Assembly (NCBI RefSeq): GCF_039523175.1
Contig: NZ_BAAAEU010000001.1
Span: 310,001-374,000 of the forward strand
Source: Dokdonella_A soli
Lineage (GTDB): Bacteria; Pseudomonadota; Gammaproteobacteria; Xanthomonadales; Rhodanobacteraceae
DNA length: 64,000 bases
Direction: 5' to 3'
Shown piece by piece: positions 51,608-60,227 of this stretch (position 1 is the stretch's first letter; each line of letters opens with the position of its first letter). Both the position numbers and the translations under genes were made by a program. The notes below the pieces were generated by a model. The model made no database searches. It had not been told where the DNA came from and worked only from the letters and a program-made list of their open reading frames with translations.

Positions 51608-53094
51608 CAGGCGAACCCGTTCGAAAACCGGCGCAAGGCGGCAAACAGGTCCGTTGCCAGCAGGCCACGTGGCGCCTCGCCAGCAGCGAGGTCGCCGGCG
51701 CGCGCATGCAGCGCGACGCCGAGGCGTGCGGCATCCCACGGCGACAGCCCCTGCGCGAGCAGCGCTGCGATGACCCCGGTCAGCACGTCGCCCATGCCGC
51801 CGGAAGCCATGCCCGGATTGCCCCAGCGGCAGACCGCCACACGCCCCTGCGGATCCGCGATCAGGCTGCCCGCTCCTTTCAGCACGACGACCGCGGCATG
51901 GCGCGCCGCAAGCTCGCGCGCCGCGGCGTAACGGTCGCGCTGGACGGCCGTGGCATCGCTGCCGAGCAGGCGTGCAGCCTCGCCCGGATGCGGCGACAGC
52001 ACCGCGTGCGCAGGCAGCGCGCGCGGCACCTGCGCGAGCAGGTTCAGCGCATCCGCATCGACGACTGCCGGTTTGCCGGAATCGAGCGCCGCGGCATCCA
52101 GCGCGCGGCCCCAGGCGCCCTGCCCCAGGCCAGGGCCGACCGCGACGACGGTGGCGCGCTCGAGCAACACAGCGAGCGCAGCCGGATCGTCGACGCCGTG
52201 CGCCATCAACTCCGGTCGCGCCGCATTCAGGGCGAGTACGTGTTCGTGCCGCGTGGCGATACTCACCAGGCCCGCGCCGCAACGCAGCGCCGCCTCGCCG
52301 GTGAGGCGGATCGCACCACCCATGCCTTCGTCACCACCAATCGCGAGCACATGTCCAAAACTGGATTTGTTGACATTGAGGCGTCGCGGCGCGAGCAGTC
52401 CGGTGATCGAATCGTCGAGCAGTTCGGCGTCGGCGATGAACCCGGCATATGCATTCTCCGGAAGGTCCAGCGTCGCCAGTTCCAGTGCTCCACAACAGTC
52501 GACGCCGTCGGCGGTGAACAAGCCGCGCTTCCAGGCGACGAAGCTGATCGTCGCCTCGGCACGCACGCACGCGCCGAGCCGGCTGCCACTGTCGGCATCG
52601 AGGCCCGACGGCACGTCGAGTGCGAGCACCGTGCGCTGTGCGGCATTGAGCTTGCCGATCAACGCGGCGGCGACTCCCGTGACCGGCCGCGCCAAGCCGG
52701 TGCCGAACAAGCCGTCGACGCAGATGTCCGAGTCGGGGATTTCCGTGCCCGCGTCCGCGATCGTGATGTGGCCGCCCGCGGACTCGAACGCGTCGCGCGC
52801 ACGTGCCGCATCACCGCCCGATCCGGCGGTCAGCGCAATCGCCTCGACCGCAAACCCTGCCTGCAGCGCCAGTGCGCCAAGCAGGAAGGCATCGCCCCCG
52901 TTGTTGCCGGAACCGGCGAGCAACGCGATGCGGCGCGCCGCGGGCCAACGTCGGCGCAGCAGCGCAAACGCAGCCGCGGCGGCACGCTGCATCAGCTCGA
53001 AACCCGGAATGCCGAGCTGCTCGATCGCGTGGCGATCGATGCCGCGCACCTGATCGGCGCGATACAGTGAAGTTGAGCGGGCATTCGCGGGCAT
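51607..53094 (-). CDS. nnr: Bifunctional NAD(P)HX epimerase / dehydratase
   Basis: A 495-residue fusion of an N-terminal epimerase (NnrE, about 1-215; AGSGNNGGDAFLLG, DGLFGTGLARPVTG, ALDVPSGLDAD) and a C-terminal ADP-dependent dehydratase (NnrD, about 230-490; AIGGDEGMGGAIRL, VGPGLGQG, NPGMASGGMGDVLTG). It repairs hydrated NADH and NADPH. Translationally coupled to tsaE; divergent from queG, 76 bases apart. Confidence 0.96.
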   Translation of the reverse strand: MPANARSTSLYRADQVRGIDRHAIEQLGIPGFELMQRAAAAAFALLRRRWPAARRIALLAGSGNNGGDAFLLGALALQAGFAVEAIALTAGSGGDAARARDAFESAGGHITIADAGTEIPDSDICVDGLFGTGLARPVTGVAAALIGKLNAAQRTVLALDVPSGLDADSGSRLGACVRAEATISFVAWKRGLFTADGVDCCGALELATLDLPENAYAGFIADAELLDDSITGLLAPRRLNVNKSSFGHVLAIGGDEGMGGAIRLTGEAALRCGAGLVSIATRHEHVLALNAARPELMAHGVDDPAALAVLLERATVVAVGPGLGQGAWGRALDAAALDSGKPAVVDADALNLLAQVPRALPAHAVLSPHPGEAARLLGSDATAVQRDRYAAARELAARHAAVVVLKGAGSLIADPQGRVAVCRWGNPGMASGGMGDVLTGVIAALLAQGLSPWDAARLGVALHARAGDLAAGEAPRGLLATDLFAALRRFSNGFA

Positions 53095-53170
53095 CGCGCG
53101 ATTCTATAGGCGCGTGCGTCGACGCGCAGCGCGCGCGCTATGCTGCGATTCGGACCATCGCCGCATCCGC

Positions 53171-54268
53171 ATGACCTCGATCGACACCACAACCGTCAAC
53201 TACGGCGCGCTGCTTGCCGACATCCGCCACTGGGGCGCCGAACTGGGCTTCCAGGCGGTCGGCGTTGCCGGCATCGAACTCGACGAGGACGAGACGCACC
53301 TGCTGAACTGGCTCGACGCCGGCTATCACGGCGAGATGGACTACATGGCGCGTCATGGCGGGAAACGCAGTCGCCCCGCGGACCTGCAGCCCGGTACGCT
53401 GCGCGTGATCTCCGCACGCATGGACTACGCGCCTTCCGGCATCGCGCACGCCTGGGACGTGATCAACGATGCGGAGCGCGCGTATGTCTCGCGCTACGCG
53501 CTCGGGCGCGACTACCACAAGCTTCTGCGCAGCCGTCTGCAGAAGCTCGCGGAGCGGATCGCTGGTGTGACCGGGCCGTTCGGCCACCGGGTGTTCACCG
53601 ATTCCGCGCCGGTGCTCGAGAAGGCGCTCGGGCGCAATGCGGGGCTCGGCTGGATCGGCAAGCACACGCTGCTGCTCAGCCGTGACGCGGGCTCGTGGTT
53701 CTTCCTCGGCGAGATCTACACCGATCTGCCGCTGCCGGTCGATGCGCCGGCAACGGCACATTGCGGAACCTGCACGCGCTGCATCGAGATCTGCCCGACC
53801 CACGCGATCGTGGCACCGTACAAGCTGGATGCGCGACGCTGCATCTCGTATCTCACGATCGAACTGCGCGGTTCGATTCCCGAGGAACTGCGTCCGCTGA
53901 TCGGCAACCGGATCTTCGGCTGCGACGACTGCCAGCTGGTCTGTCCATGGAACAAGTTCGCGCAGAGCACTCCGGAAGCGGATTTCGCGCCGCGGCATGG
54001 CCTCGACGGAGCGATGCTGGTCGAGCTGTTCGCGTGGAGCGAGCAGGAATTCCTCGATCGCACCGCCGGCATGGCGATCCGACGTACCGGCTACGAAGGC
54101 TGGCTGCGCAATATCGCGGTCGCGCTCGGCAATGCAGCGCCGACGCCGGCGATCATCGAGGCGTTGCGCTCACGCGCGCAGGATGCGTCCGCACTGGTGC
54201 GCGAGCATGTTGCATGGGCGTTGCGTGAGTGCGGACGCAAGTCAGCGGCTACGCCCGACGCGTCATGA
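53171..54268 (+). CDS. queG: Epoxyqueuosine reductase
   Basis: A 365-residue QueG: cobalamin-dependent N-terminal region (GVAGIELDEDETHLLNWLDAGYHGEMDYMARH), GRNAGLGWIGKHTLLL, and two 4Fe-4S motifs, CGTCTRCIEICPTHAI and CDDCQLVCPWN, then a HEAT-like C-terminus (ALRSRAQDASALVREHVAWALRECG). It makes queuosine from epoxyqueuosine in tRNA. ATG 53171 is the family start. Confidence 0.96.
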   Translation: MTSIDTTTVNYGALLADIRHWGAELGFQAVGVAGIELDEDETHLLNWLDAGYHGEMDYMARHGGKRSRPADLQPGTLRVISARMDYAPSGIAHAWDVINDAERAYVSRYALGRDYHKLLRSRLQKLAERIAGVTGPFGHRVFTDSAPVLEKALGRNAGLGWIGKHTLLLSRDAGSWFFLGEIYTDLPLPVDAPATAHCGTCTRCIEICPTHAIVAPYKLDARRCISYLTIELRGSIPEELRPLIGNRIFGCDDCQLVCPWNKFAQSTPEADFAPRHGLDGAMLVELFAWSEQEFLDRTAGMAIRRTGYEGWLRNIAVALGNAAPTPAIIEALRSRAQDASALVREHVAWALRECGRKSAATPDAS

Positions 54269-54287
54269 TGGCGTTGACTATGATGAT

Positions 54288-54364
54288 GTAGGAGCGGCTT
54301 CAGCCGCGAAGCTCTTGGCATGTCACGGATGGTGAAAAAGCATCGCGGCTGAAGCCGCTCCTAC
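54288..54364. repeat. GTAGGAGCGG-type hairpin repeat, copy 6
   Basis: A 77-base inverted repeat with arms GTAGGAGCGGCTTCAGCCGCGAAGC and GCATCGCGGCTGAAGCCGC + TCCTAC and a short spacer, between convergent queG and panD. Confidence 0.9.
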
Positions 54365-54411
54365 ACAAGCATCTACGCGGCAAGAAGGATGCCGGCCCAG
54401 CAACAGGCTTG

Positions 54412-54792
54412 TCAGGCTGCCTGCTTTGGAATCGAGCGGTTCGTGTGCGTCATCTTGTTGTGGCGATCCACGTACACGAGTTGCGGTTTGTGCTGCGCGG
54501 CTTCGGCGTCGCTGTAGCCGCCGTAGGCGCAGATGATGACGATGTCGCCCGGCTGCGCGCGATGCGCTGCGGCGCCGTTGATCGAGATGATGCCCGAGCC
54601 TTCGTCCGCGCGGATCGCGTAGGTCGAGAAGCGCTCGCCGTTGTTCACGTTGTAGATGTGGATCTGCTCGTACTCGAGGATGCCGGAGACATCGAGCAGG
54701 TCGCCGTCGATCGCGCAGGAACCCTCGTAGTGCAACTCCGCGTGCGTCACGGTGGCGCGATGGATCTTCGCCTTGAGCATGTTGAGGTGCAT
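54412..54792 (-). CDS. panD: Aspartate 1-decarboxylase
   Basis: A 126-residue pyruvoyl enzyme that makes beta-alanine for pantothenate. The self-cleavage site is G24-S25 (ELHYEGSCAID); Y58-equivalent lies in FSTYAIRADEGSG. MHLNMLKAKIHRATVT is the family start and ATG 54792 follows GGAGA. It is separated from panC-panB by a terminator, so is expressed on its own. Confidence 0.97.
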   Translation of the reverse strand: MHLNMLKAKIHRATVTHAELHYEGSCAIDGDLLDVSGILEYEQIHIYNVNNGERFSTYAIRADEGSGIISINGAAAHRAQPGDIVIICAYGGYSDAEAAQHKPQLVYVDRHNKMTHTNRSIPKQAA

Positions 54793-54931
54793 GGGATCTC
54801 CGCGGCTGACTGTTGCTTCCGCACAACAAGTGCGTGCGAAACAGTATATCAAAGCATGTGCTAGTGCAGCATCGGCGCTTGCATCAGCACAGGTCGCGCG
54901 CGCAACTCATTGATTCGTCTAAATCAGGGAC

Positions 54932-54966
54932 AAAAAAAACCCTCGCGCGATTGCCGCTGCGAGGGT
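54932..54966 (-). terminator. Rho-independent terminator after panC
   Basis: On the minus strand a 7-bp stem GACCCTCGC/GCGAGGG with a 12-base loop is followed by eight Ts (54932-54939). It closes the panB-panC transcript before panD. The next 110 bases up to the panC stop hold no visible feature. Confidence 0.88.
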
Positions 54967-55080
54967 CTTAATCGGAGTGACGATTACCTAAATGCGCCCT
55001 GCGTGTCCTCGGGACTGGCAACAGACGTTGCGGAAATCCCTAAGACAGTTGGGAGAATACCACAAGCGAAGACAAAAATG

Positions 55081-55932
55081 CTACGGCCCGATCAGCAGGT
55101 TGTCGATCAGCCGCGTCGAACCCGACCGCGCGGCGATCAGCCCGACCAGCCCATCGCGTTGCCCGGCCGCCGGCTCGCCGAGGTCGTCGGCACGGCGGAG
55201 CACCGCATAGTCCGGAACCAGGCCCGATTGCTCGAGGTTCGCTCGCGCCCTTGCCTCGATCGCCGGCAACGGTTCGGCCGAATGCAGTACCTGCTCGCGC
55301 ATCGACTGCAGGGTCGCGTGGATGCTGCTGGCGCGCTCGCGCTGCCCCGCGTCCAGGTACTGGTTGCGCGAACTCATTGCGAGGCCGTTCGCCTCGCGCA
55401 CGATCGGCGCGCCGACGATGTCGATCGGCAGCCTGAGATCGCGCGCCATGCGCCGGATCACCAGCAACTGCTGGTAATCCTTCTGGCCGAACACCGCAAG
55501 CTGCGGTTGCACGAGATTGAACAGCTTCGCGACCACCGTCGCGACGCCGTCGAAATGTCCTGGCCGGATCGCGCCCTCGAGCAGGTCGGGAAGCTCCGGA
55601 ACGCTGACGCGGACCGTGCGTTCCGCGCCGTACGGATACATATCCTCGACGGCGGGCAGGAACAGTACATCGCAGCCGCTTGCTGAGAGCCCGGCCGCAT
55701 CGGCTTCGGGCGTGCGCGGGTAGCGCGCGAAATCCTCGTTCGGACCGAACTGGGTCGGATTCACGAACACGCTGGCAACGACGATGTCGGCGCGCGACCG
55801 CGCGATGTCGATCAACGAATAGTGACCTGCATGCAGGTTGCCCATGGTAGGCACCAGGCCGATGCGACGACCGCCGCGCTGGAACTCGGCGACCAGCGCA
55901 TGCAGTTCGGTCGCCTTGGTGACGGTGCGCAT
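55081..55932 (-). CDS. panC: Pantothenate synthetase
   Basis: A 283-residue enzyme that joins pantoate and beta-alanine using ATP. PTMGNLHAGHYSLI (HIGH-like), FVNPTQFGPNEDFARYPRT, FGQKDYQQLLVIRRM and MSSRNQYLD (KMSKS-like) are present. ATG 55932 overlaps the panB stop (TGATG), which fixes the start. Confidence 0.97.
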   Translation of the reverse strand: MRTVTKATELHALVAEFQRGGRRIGLVPTMGNLHAGHYSLIDIARSRADIVVASVFVNPTQFGPNEDFARYPRTPEADAAGLSASGCDVLFLPAVEDMYPYGAERTVRVSVPELPDLLEGAIRPGHFDGVATVVAKLFNLVQPQLAVFGQKDYQQLLVIRRMARDLRLPIDIVGAPIVREANGLAMSSRNQYLDAGQRERASSIHATLQSMREQVLHSAEPLPAIEARARANLEQSGLVPDYAVLRRADDLGEPAAGQRDGLVGLIAARSGSTRLIDNLLIGP

Positions 55933-56747
55933 CAGTAGCTGTGTTCCGCGGCAGGGAATTCGCCGCTGCGCACCGCGTGCGTGTACGCCGCGATCGCATC
56001 GACGACGGATTGGGTGCTTGCGAGAAAATCCTTGGTGAAGCGCGGCCGCTTGCCCGGCGTGATGCCGAGCAGGTCGTACACGACCAGGACCTGACCATCG
56101 CAGGCCGCACCGGCACCGATGCCGATCGTCGGGATGCGCAGTTCCTGCGTGATCTCGGCGGCCAGCGTGGCCGGCACGCACTCGAGCACGAGCAGGTCCG
56201 CGCCGGCGTCCTGCACGGCTTTCGCGTCCGCCTTCAATCGCTGCGCATCGGCGCTCGCGCGACCCTGCACGCGGTAGCCGCCCAGGCGATGCACCGATTG
56301 CGGCGTCAGACCCAGATGCGCGCAGACCGGCACCTCGTGGCGCTTCAGCGCATCGATGACCTCGCAGACCCAGCCAGCGCCCTCGAGCTTGACCATCGCG
56401 GCGCCGCCTTCGGCCATCAGGCGCGCCGCGTTCGTCAGTGCCGTCGCCGGATCGCGGAAGCTCATGAACGGCATGTCCGCGACGAGCAGCGCGCGACGCA
56501 GCCCGCGTGCCACGCAGGCGGTGTGGTAGACCATTGCATCGACCGTGACCGGCAGCGTGCTCGTGTGTCCCTGCACGACCATGCCAAGCGAGTCGCCGAC
56601 CAGCACGAGATCGACACCGGCCTCGTCCGCGCGCGCCGCGATACTCGCGTCATACGACGTAATCGAGACGATTTTCTCCGCACGGCGCTTGCGCTCATGG
56701 AGGTCCGGCACGGTGACCGGGGCGCCGGTCGCGGCATTCGCATACAT
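55932..56747 (-). CDS. panB: 3-methyl-2-oxobutanoate hydroxymethyltransferase
   Basis: A 271-residue PanB, the first committed step of pantothenate synthesis. ITSYDASIAARADEAGVDLVLVGDSLGMV, the metal-ligand Asp in VADMPFMSF, VKLEGA, HLGLTPQSVHRLGGYRVQGR and IGIGAGAACDGQVLV are intact. First gene of the panB-panC pair. Confidence 0.97.
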   Translation of the reverse strand: MYANAATGAPVTVPDLHERKRRAEKIVSITSYDASIAARADEAGVDLVLVGDSLGMVVQGHTSTLPVTVDAMVYHTACVARGLRRALLVADMPFMSFRDPATALTNAARLMAEGGAAMVKLEGAGWVCEVIDALKRHEVPVCAHLGLTPQSVHRLGGYRVQGRASADAQRLKADAKAVQDAGADLLVLECVPATLAAEITQELRIPTIGIGAGAACDGQVLVVYDLLGITPGKRPRFTKDFLASTQSVVDAIAAYTHAVRSGEFPAAEHSY

Positions 56748-56892
56748 CGGGGGCGGCTATCCGCTGGAATCGGAACGCGCATTATTCCCCGCATGATCCG
56801 TGTCGCCAAGCGATGGGTTCATTGAACCGGCGCGGCGACCACTGGCGGGCGGGCAAATGCGGAACCGGATGTTCACGGATTTGCCCTTCGGA

Positions 56893-57393
56893 TCAATCAA
56901 TCGGCACGCATTCGTTCGCATCGACGCGCGCGAGCAGGTCGCGCACGATACCGACGCCAGGTATCACGAGATCGGCATCGAGTTCCGCCAGGGGCACCAG
57001 CACGAACGCGCGGTCGGCGATGCGCGGATGCGGCAACTCCAGTCCGGGCTGCGTCGATTGCATCCCGCCCCAGATCAGCAGGTCGAGATCGAGCGTACGT
57101 GGCCCCCAGCGCATGCCGTCACGACGGCGCCCCTGCTCTCGCTCGATCGCGAGCAGGGCTTCGAGCAGTTCGCGCGGACCGAGCGCGGTCGCAAGCTCGG
57201 CGACCGCGTTGACGAACGCGGGCTGCTCCGTGATGCCCCACGGTGCGCTGCGATACAGGCGCGACCGGCGCAGCAGGCGCGTGTCGGGAATCCGGCCGAG
57301 CGCTTCGAACGCGAGCCTGATCTGCCGCTGGGGTTCGTCGAGATTGCTGCCGAGCGCCACGTACGCGCGCTCGACTGCGCGCGCCTCATTCAC
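56893..57393 (-). CDS. folK: HPPK, 2-amino-4-hydroxy-6-hydroxymethyldihydropteridine pyrophosphokinase, GTG start
   Basis: A 166-residue folate-pathway kinase: YVALGSNLDEPQRQI, SRLYRSAPWGITEQPAFVNAV and WGPRTLDLDLLIWGG (the two catalytic Asp) are intact. The start is GTG 57393, which overlaps the pcnB stop by eight bases, so the two are coupled, as in many proteobacteria. Confidence 0.95.
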   Translation of the reverse strand: MNEARAVERAYVALGSNLDEPQRQIRLAFEALGRIPDTRLLRRSRLYRSAPWGITEQPAFVNAVAELATALGPRELLEALLAIEREQGRRRDGMRWGPRTLDLDLLIWGGMQSTQPGLELPHPRIADRAFVLVPLAELDADLVIPGVGIVRDLLARVDANECVPID

Positions 57394-58768
57394 CGGTGTC
57401 TTTCACCGAGTTCGGTGTTCCGGCCGCCGTGCCTGCCTTGCGACGACGACGGCGCGAACGCTTGCGCTTGCCGCCACCAGGCGCAGCATCACCGGGCCCG
57501 GCAGGCGCCGTCGCCAGTCGCTCGATGAGCTCATCGTGACCGAGTTGCTGCGCGTCGGTCCACCACGCCGCGAGGTCGGCGAGTTCCGGCGATTCCCCGG
57601 AACGCAGCACGAGGAAATCGTAAGCCGCGCGAAACCGCGGATGCTCGAGCAGGCGGAACGCGCGCTTCTTCGTGCGCTGCGCGAAACGTGGCTGCAGGGA
57701 CCAGATCTCCTCGATCGTGATCGTGAAGCGGCGCGGGATCGCGACACGCTGCGCCTGCTCGCGCAACACGCGATCGACCGCATGCTGCCACGCGACGGCG
57801 GCATCGGTGCCGTTGTCGACCATCGCCTGCGCAGCGGTGCGCACCGGCTCCCACAGCATCGCGGCGAACAGGAAGGCTGGCGTCACCGGCTTGTCCTCGC
57901 GCACGCGCGCGTCGGTGCTTGCGAGCGTCTGTTCAAGGAGTCGTCGGAATGGCGAATCGGGGTGACCGTCGAGCACGCGCGCAGTCGCCGGAAACACATG
58001 CTTCAGCAGACCGTGGCGCTCGAGCGAGCGGAAGCTCGCCAGCCCGTGTGCGCCGAGAAAGAGTTTCAGCGATTCGTCGAACAGGCGCGCCGGCGGTGCT
58101 TCGGCCAGCAATGGCCCGAGCGCCGCAAACGGCGCCGCAGTGGCCGGCTCGACCTCGAAGCCGAGCTTCGCCGCAAGACGCGCCGCGCGCAGCATGCGGA
58201 CCGGATCCTCGCGGTAACGCTGCTCCGGATCGCCGATCAGGCGCAGGACCTTGTGCTCGAGATCGGCCATGCCGCCTACCGAATCGCGCACGCTGAAGTC
58301 GGCGATGTCGTAGTACAGCGCGTTCACGGTGAAGTCGCGGCGCACCGCATCTTCCTCGATGCTGCCGTACACGTTGTCGCGCACCAGGCGACCGTCGACG
58401 AGATGGCGATCGCCGCTGCCGTCGTCGCTGCTGCCGCGGAAGGTCGCGACCTCGACGATCTCGCGTCCGAACACGACATGCGCGAGGCGGAAGCGTCGGC
58501 CGATCAGGCGGCAGTTGCGGAACAGCGCGCGCACCTGCTCCGGCGTCGCGTCCGTTGCAATGTCGAAATCCTTGGGGTGGCCACCGAGCAGCAGATCGCG
58601 CACCGCGCCGCCGACCAGCAACGCGCGGTAACCGGCTTCGTGCAGGCGGTAGAGCACACGCAGCGCGCCCGAGGAGATGCTCTTGCGTGAAATCGAGTGC
58701 TCGGCGCGCGGGATGATGCGGAACGACCCGGCGGTCGACGTGTCCTGTTCGATGCGTTCCGAATTCAT
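57386..58768 (-). CDS. pcnB: Poly(A) polymerase I
   Basis: A 460-residue class II nucleotidyltransferase that polyadenylates RNA for decay. Signatures: ALLVGGAVRDLLLGGHPKDFDIATDATPEQV (catalytic Asp pair), RNCRLIGRRFRLAHV and RRDFTVNALYYD; the C-terminus is very basic (KRKRSRRRRRKAG), as in E. coli PAP I, for RNA binding. tRNA nucleotidyltransferase is the alternative, but the N-terminal ISRKSISSGALRVLYRL and the basic tail favour PcnB. ATG 58768 has GGAG upstream. Confidence 0.93.
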   Translation of the reverse strand: MNSERIEQDTSTAGSFRIIPRAEHSISRKSISSGALRVLYRLHEAGYRALLVGGAVRDLLLGGHPKDFDIATDATPEQVRALFRNCRLIGRRFRLAHVVFGREIVEVATFRGSSDDGSGDRHLVDGRLVRDNVYGSIEEDAVRRDFTVNALYYDIADFSVRDSVGGMADLEHKVLRLIGDPEQRYREDPVRMLRAARLAAKLGFEVEPATAAPFAALGPLLAEAPPARLFDESLKLFLGAHGLASFRSLERHGLLKHVFPATARVLDGHPDSPFRRLLEQTLASTDARVREDKPVTPAFLFAAMLWEPVRTAAQAMVDNGTDAAVAWQHAVDRVLREQAQRVAIPRRFTITIEEIWSLQPRFAQRTKKRAFRLLEHPRFRAAYDFLVLRSGESPELADLAAWWTDAQQLGHDELIERLATAPAGPGDAAPGGGKRKRSRRRRRKAGTAAGTPNSVKDTGE

Positions 58769-58790
58769 CCGTTGCTGCTGCTCCAAAGGT

Positions 58791-58818
58791 TTGCCGCGTG
58801 TTACTGATTCGTTATACT
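58791..58818 (+). promoter_or_regulatory. Sigma-70 promoter of tRNA-Glu
   Basis: TTGCCG (58791-58796), a 16-base spacer, then TATACT (58813-58818), 26 bases before the tRNA 5' end. Divergent from pcnB. Confidence 0.75.
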
Positions 58819-58844
58819 ACGCAGCTCGGCTTTTCCAAAACAGC

Positions 58845-58920
58845 GCTCCCTTCGTCTAGTGGCCTAGGACACCGCCCTCTCAAGGCGGGAACACGAGTTC
58901 GAACCTCGTAGGGAGCGCCA
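58845..58920 (+). tRNA. tRNA-Glu (anticodon CTC)
   Basis: A 76-base cloverleaf with encoded CCA: acceptor GCTCCCT/AGGGAGC, D arm TCGTCTAGTGGCCTAGGACA, anticodon loop CTCTCAA (CTC, reads GAG), T loop GTTCGAACC. Confidence 0.95.
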
Positions 58921-59042
58921 ATAGTTTTTGCGTTCGTCCATGAACGCTGCAGTTCCGAACGTCGCATAGCCTTGATGGCCTTGATCGCACCGGAATCCAG
59001 AGCGGCCATCCTTGGCCGCACTTTTCAACTAACATCCGCTTC

Positions 59043-59068
59043 GAGCCAGCCTCGACGCTGGCTCGTTT
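59043..59068 (+). terminator. Hairpin between tRNA-Glu and the ferredoxin gene
   Basis: GAGCCAGC-CTCGAC-GCTGGCTC followed by GTTTG. It could end the tRNA-Glu transcript; the T-tract is short. Confidence 0.45.
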
Positions 59069-59126
59069 GAAGATTGCGCTCCTTCGAGTTTCGAGCGCAT
59101 CAACAACCCCTTGAACCGACCTCATC

Positions 59127-59450
59127 ATGCCCTTCGTCGTCACCGAGAACTGCATCAAGTGCAAGTACACCGACTGCGTCGAGGTCTGTCCGGTCGACTG
59201 CTTCCATGAAGGGCCGAACTTCCTGGTCATCGACCCGGAAGAGTGCATCGACTGCACACTGTGCGAGCCGGAATGCCCGGCCAATGCGATCTTCCCGGAA
59301 GACGACGTGCCGGCCGGCCAGGAAAGCTTCATCGCGCTGAACGCGGAACTCGCCAAGGCATGGCCGGTGCTGACCGAACGCATCGATGCGCCCGCCGATG
59401 CCAAGGAATGGGACGGCAAGACCGAAAAACTGAAACTGCTGGAACGCTGA
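59127..59450 (+). CDS. fdxA: 7Fe (3Fe-4S/4Fe-4S) ferredoxin FdxA
   Basis: A 107-residue ferredoxin. CIKCKYTDCVEVCPVDC gives the 3Fe-4S site plus one ligand of the 4Fe-4S site, and CIDCTLCEPECP the 4Fe-4S site; the C-terminal extension (FIALNAELAKAWPVLTERID) is that of Azotobacter-type ferredoxin I. Cytoplasmic electron carrier. Stands alone after tRNA-Glu. Confidence 0.95.
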   Translation: MPFVVTENCIKCKYTDCVEVCPVDCFHEGPNFLVIDPEECIDCTLCEPECPANAIFPEDDVPAGQESFIALNAELAKAWPVLTERIDAPADAKEWDGKTEKLKLLER

Positions 59451-59523
59451 GCGTCAACCGCTGACGCAATGCCGCCGCATTCGGTTCGCGCGCGGGTACC
59501 GCGCGCGACCATGGACAACCTTC

Positions 59524-60213
59524 TCAGGACAGACGCTTGCGCAGCGTCTCCAACAGTGACTTCGCAGCGTCCTTCGAGGCATCGTCGGTCGCGCCTTCGA
59601 TGCTGACCTTGCTGCCCGCGCCATCGGCGCTGACGCGAACGGTCAGGCCGACCTTGGCCGTGACCTTGTTGCCGGCATGGCCGAGCGTGATCGCCCTCTT
59701 GAACCAGCCCGCCTCCGCCGTGGTTTGACCGGTGGTCTCGACCGTGTAGGTGCGACCGGCCTCGTCTCGTCCCTGGATCGTCGCCGCGCCGGAACGCTCG
59801 AGGGCCAGCCCGACCCGCGACCAGGTGCTCTCGACCGTGTCGGCCACGTGCAGCCCGCCGCCACTAAGGGCAACGCCCGCGGTGGTCGGCGCAACCAAGG
59901 CCGGCGGCTGGGTGGAGGACGAAGTCGCCGCGGCCGACGCCGATGCAGGCGGCGCCGAAGAAGTTGTTGTTGCGGAAGCAGCGCTCGACACCGCAGATGT
60001 CGACGGGATAACCAGCGCGCCGCTGCTGTTCGGCGTATCAAGGTCCGGCGGCACTTCCAGCGGTCGCTCCTCGACGGACTTCCGGTACTCGGCATCCTTG
60101 TGACCGAAATGGCGATGCATGAAATCGCAGCCGGTCAGCAGGGAACCCGCAGCAAGCACGGCCAGCAGCGCGAAAGGAGTGCGTCTCACGAATACCATCC
60201 TGTTTTCAGTCAT
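59524..60213 (-). CDS. bamC: Outer-membrane assembly lipoprotein BamC
   Basis: A 229-residue lipoprotein: lipobox LLTG-C29, then EYRKSVEERPLEVPPDLDTP, the BamC/NlpB segment that contacts BamD, a long Ser/Ala/Pro-rich linker (about 65-110), and one helix-grip domain at the C-terminus (ADTVESTWSRVGLALERSG). E. coli BamC has two such domains, so this is a short form. It is 14 bases after dapA, the same pair as E. coli dapA-bamC. Confidence 0.85.
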   Translation of the reverse strand: MTENRMVFVRRTPFALLAVLAAGSLLTGCDFMHRHFGHKDAEYRKSVEERPLEVPPDLDTPNSSGALVIPSTSAVSSAASATTTSSAPPASASAAATSSSTQPPALVAPTTAGVALSGGGLHVADTVESTWSRVGLALERSGAATIQGRDEAGRTYTVETTGQTTAEAGWFKRAITLGHAGNKVTAKVGLTVRVSADGAGSKVSIEGATDDASKDAAKSLLETLRKRLS

Positions 60214-60227
60214 CCGCGTAGTCTACC

